A DNA stretch of 64,000 bases from Bradyrhizobium guangxiense (GTDB taxonomy: Bacteria; Pseudomonadota; Alphaproteobacteria; Rhizobiales; Xanthobacteraceae). The DNA lies in NCBI RefSeq assembly GCF_004114915.1, contig NZ_CP022219.1, positions 62,001 to 126,000 on the forward strand, in the 5' to 3' direction. The position numbers and the translations under genes were made by a program. A model generated the notes under the pieces. It was not told where the DNA came from, made no database searches, and worked only from the letters and a program-made list of their open reading frames with translations. This document shows positions 62,871 to 64,000 of this stretch, piece by piece. Every line of letters starts with the position of its first letter. Position 1 is the stretch's first letter.

Positions 62871-64000
62871 TTAACGCAGGCCCAATCCGCGGGCGATGAT
62901 GCCGCGCAGCACCTCGGTGGTGCCGCCCTGGATGGTGAGTTTCGGCGCGGTCTTGATGGCGAAATCGAGCTGCCGCTCCAGGGTCTCGCGATTGGTCGCG
63001 GTTTCCTCGACGAACGCGGCGAGATCGCGAACGCGGTGCGGAAGCTGCTGCTCCCAGACCGTGCCAATGTCCTTGACGATGGAGGCCTCGACCACCGGCT
63101 CCTTGCCGGCCTCGAGCATGCCGGCCACCGAGACCGACATGCGCCGCATGGTGTGGAGCTGCGCCACCAGGCGGCCGATGCCTTCGGCGCTGCGCGTGTC
63201 CGGGTTCGGGCCCACCGCGCGCACCAGCTCGGTCAGCACGTAATAGGTCTCGAGGAAACGTTCTGGCCCGGATCGCTCGTAAGCGAGCTCGCTCGTCGCC
63301 TGCTTCCAGGCGCCGTCGACCTCGCCGAGCACGTGGTCATCGGGCACGAAGAAGTCGGTGAAGACGACCTCGTTGAACTCGTACTGTCCGGTGATCTGGC
63401 CGATCGGGTTCACCTTGATGCCCGGCTGCTTCATCTTGACCAGGAACTGGGTCAGGCCGTGGCGGCGGTTTTCCTTGGTGGGCGGCGAGGTCCGGAAGAT
63501 CGCGATCATGTAGTCGGCGATATGCGCCGACGAGGTCCAGATCTTGGTGCCGTTGATGAGATAGCCGCCGTCGGTCTTGGTCGCGCGCGTCTTCGCGGCG
63601 AACAGGTCGGAGCCGGAATTCGGCTCGCTCATGCCGATGGCAAAGCAGATCTCGCCGCGGCAGATCCGCGGCAGGATCTCCATCTTGATGTGTTCAGGTG
63701 CGTATTTCAGCAGCACCGGTCCGCTCTGGCGGTCGGCGACGAAGAAGCGCCGCGTCGGCGCGTTGGCGACGCGCATCTCCTCGGTTACCACGTAGCGTTC
63801 CAGGAAGGAGCGCTCCGGGCCGCCATATTTCTTCGGCCAGGTCATGCCGAGCCAGCCCTTGGCGCCGACCCGGCGGGAAAATTCCGGCGCGTCGGTGTCC
63901 TCGCGGTTGGGCTTGTGCGGATCGAAGGTGCCGGCGGCGATTTCCTCGGCGAGGAAGGCGCGCACTTCCTTGCGCAATTGCTCGCACTTTTCGGGCAGGC
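62871..64000 (-). CDS. Acyl-CoA dehydrogenase, partial
   Basis: An FAD-dependent acyl-CoA dehydrogenase; about 375 residues are seen and the N-terminus is cut by the window edge, with the frame open to the last base. Family segments are FAIGMSEPNSGSDL (FAD/substrate region), WTSSAHIADYMIAIFRT, and GTTEVLRGIIARGLGL at the C-terminus. It would introduce a double bond into an acyl-CoA; the electron-transfer flavoprotein is not here. The gene for the next step lies directly downstream. Confidence 0.95.
   Translation of the reverse strand, partial: LPEKCEQLRKEVRAFLAEEIAAGTFDPHKPNREDTDAPEFSRRVGAKGWLGMTWPKKYGGPERSFLERYVVTEEMRVANAPTRRFFVADRQSGPVLLKYAPEHIKMEILPRICRGEICFAIGMSEPNSGSDLFAAKTRATKTDGGYLINGTKIWTSSAHIADYMIAIFRTSPPTKENRRHGLTQFLVKMKQPGIKVNPIGQITGQYEFNEVVFTDFFVPDDHVLGEVDGAWKQATSELAYERSGPERFLETYYVLTELVRAVGPNPDTRSAEGIGRLVAQLHTMRRMSVSVAGMLEAGKEPVVEASIVKDIGTVWEQQLPHRVRDLAAFVEETATNRETLERQLDFAIKTAPKLTIQGGTTEVLRGIIARGLGLR

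Overview
The window looks like a chromosomal segment of Bradyrhizobium or a very close relative (Rhizobiales, Nitrobacteraceae). It is GC-rich, carries many branched-chain-amino-acid-type ABC transporters, a RegSR two-component system next to a cyoABCD quinol oxidase, cobaltochelatase CobS/CobT, the order xerD-aroK-aroB, and several families of dispersed palindromic repeats. No rRNA, tRNA, CRISPR array, complete insertion sequence or intact prophage was recognised.

Left part (1-12.9 kb): the end of secA, then a short AT-richer stretch with a LysM plus HExxH-protease gene. A divergent amide-uptake locus follows: a MarR regulator on the minus strand, and on the plus strand a binding protein without visible export signal, an amidase, permease, Tat-exported binding protein, permease and two ATPases. 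A LuxR-type regulator lies downstream, convergent. Next (12.9-25.1 kb) come housekeeping genes: an L,D-transpeptidase lipoprotein, accA, xerD, a 48-residue membrane protein, aroK-aroB, a CorC/HlyC-type protein, bolA and a J-domain protein. Then a divergent pair of citrate-synthase-family genes, one frameshifted and the other carrying an N-terminal helix-turn-helix, and a dedA-family gene.

Middle (25.4-37.3 kb): cobS-cobT and a phytase/esterase-like gene, an old-yellow-enzyme homologue, a PilZ protein, a DUF2235 hydrolase, a cluster of tiny genes, and a decayed accessory patch holding a chimeric glycosyltransferase and the first 104 residues of a SNF2-type helicase. From 37.4 to 45.2 kb: rpmB with a clear terminator, a DUF3108 protein, a SUV3-like helicase with a long charged tail, an S4-domain gene with an apparent ACG start, fdxA, and a CarD regulator with a histone-H1-like N-terminus and its own promoter and terminator.

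Right part (45.4-64 kb): regR-regS, SURF1 and cyoD-C-B-A form a tightly packed minus-strand respiratory block (the regulator, an assembly factor and the oxidase). A divergent MFS gene has a perfect 23-bp palindrome upstream. An M48 lipoprotein protease and a thermonuclease-like protein follow. The window ends in a catabolic group: a binding protein, enoyl-CoA hydratase, VOC protein, ADP-forming acyl-CoA synthetase (frameshifted), a second enoyl-CoA hydratase and an acyl-CoA dehydrogenase cut by the window edge.

No wholly new system could be proven. The best leads are the self-contained helix-turn-helix/citrate synthase switch, the MarR/AmiC-like amide-sensing locus, the LysM metalloprotease, the cyoA-MFS palindrome, and the helicase/glycosyltransferase relics. 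Two frameshifts each look like loss of one G and could be assembly errors.
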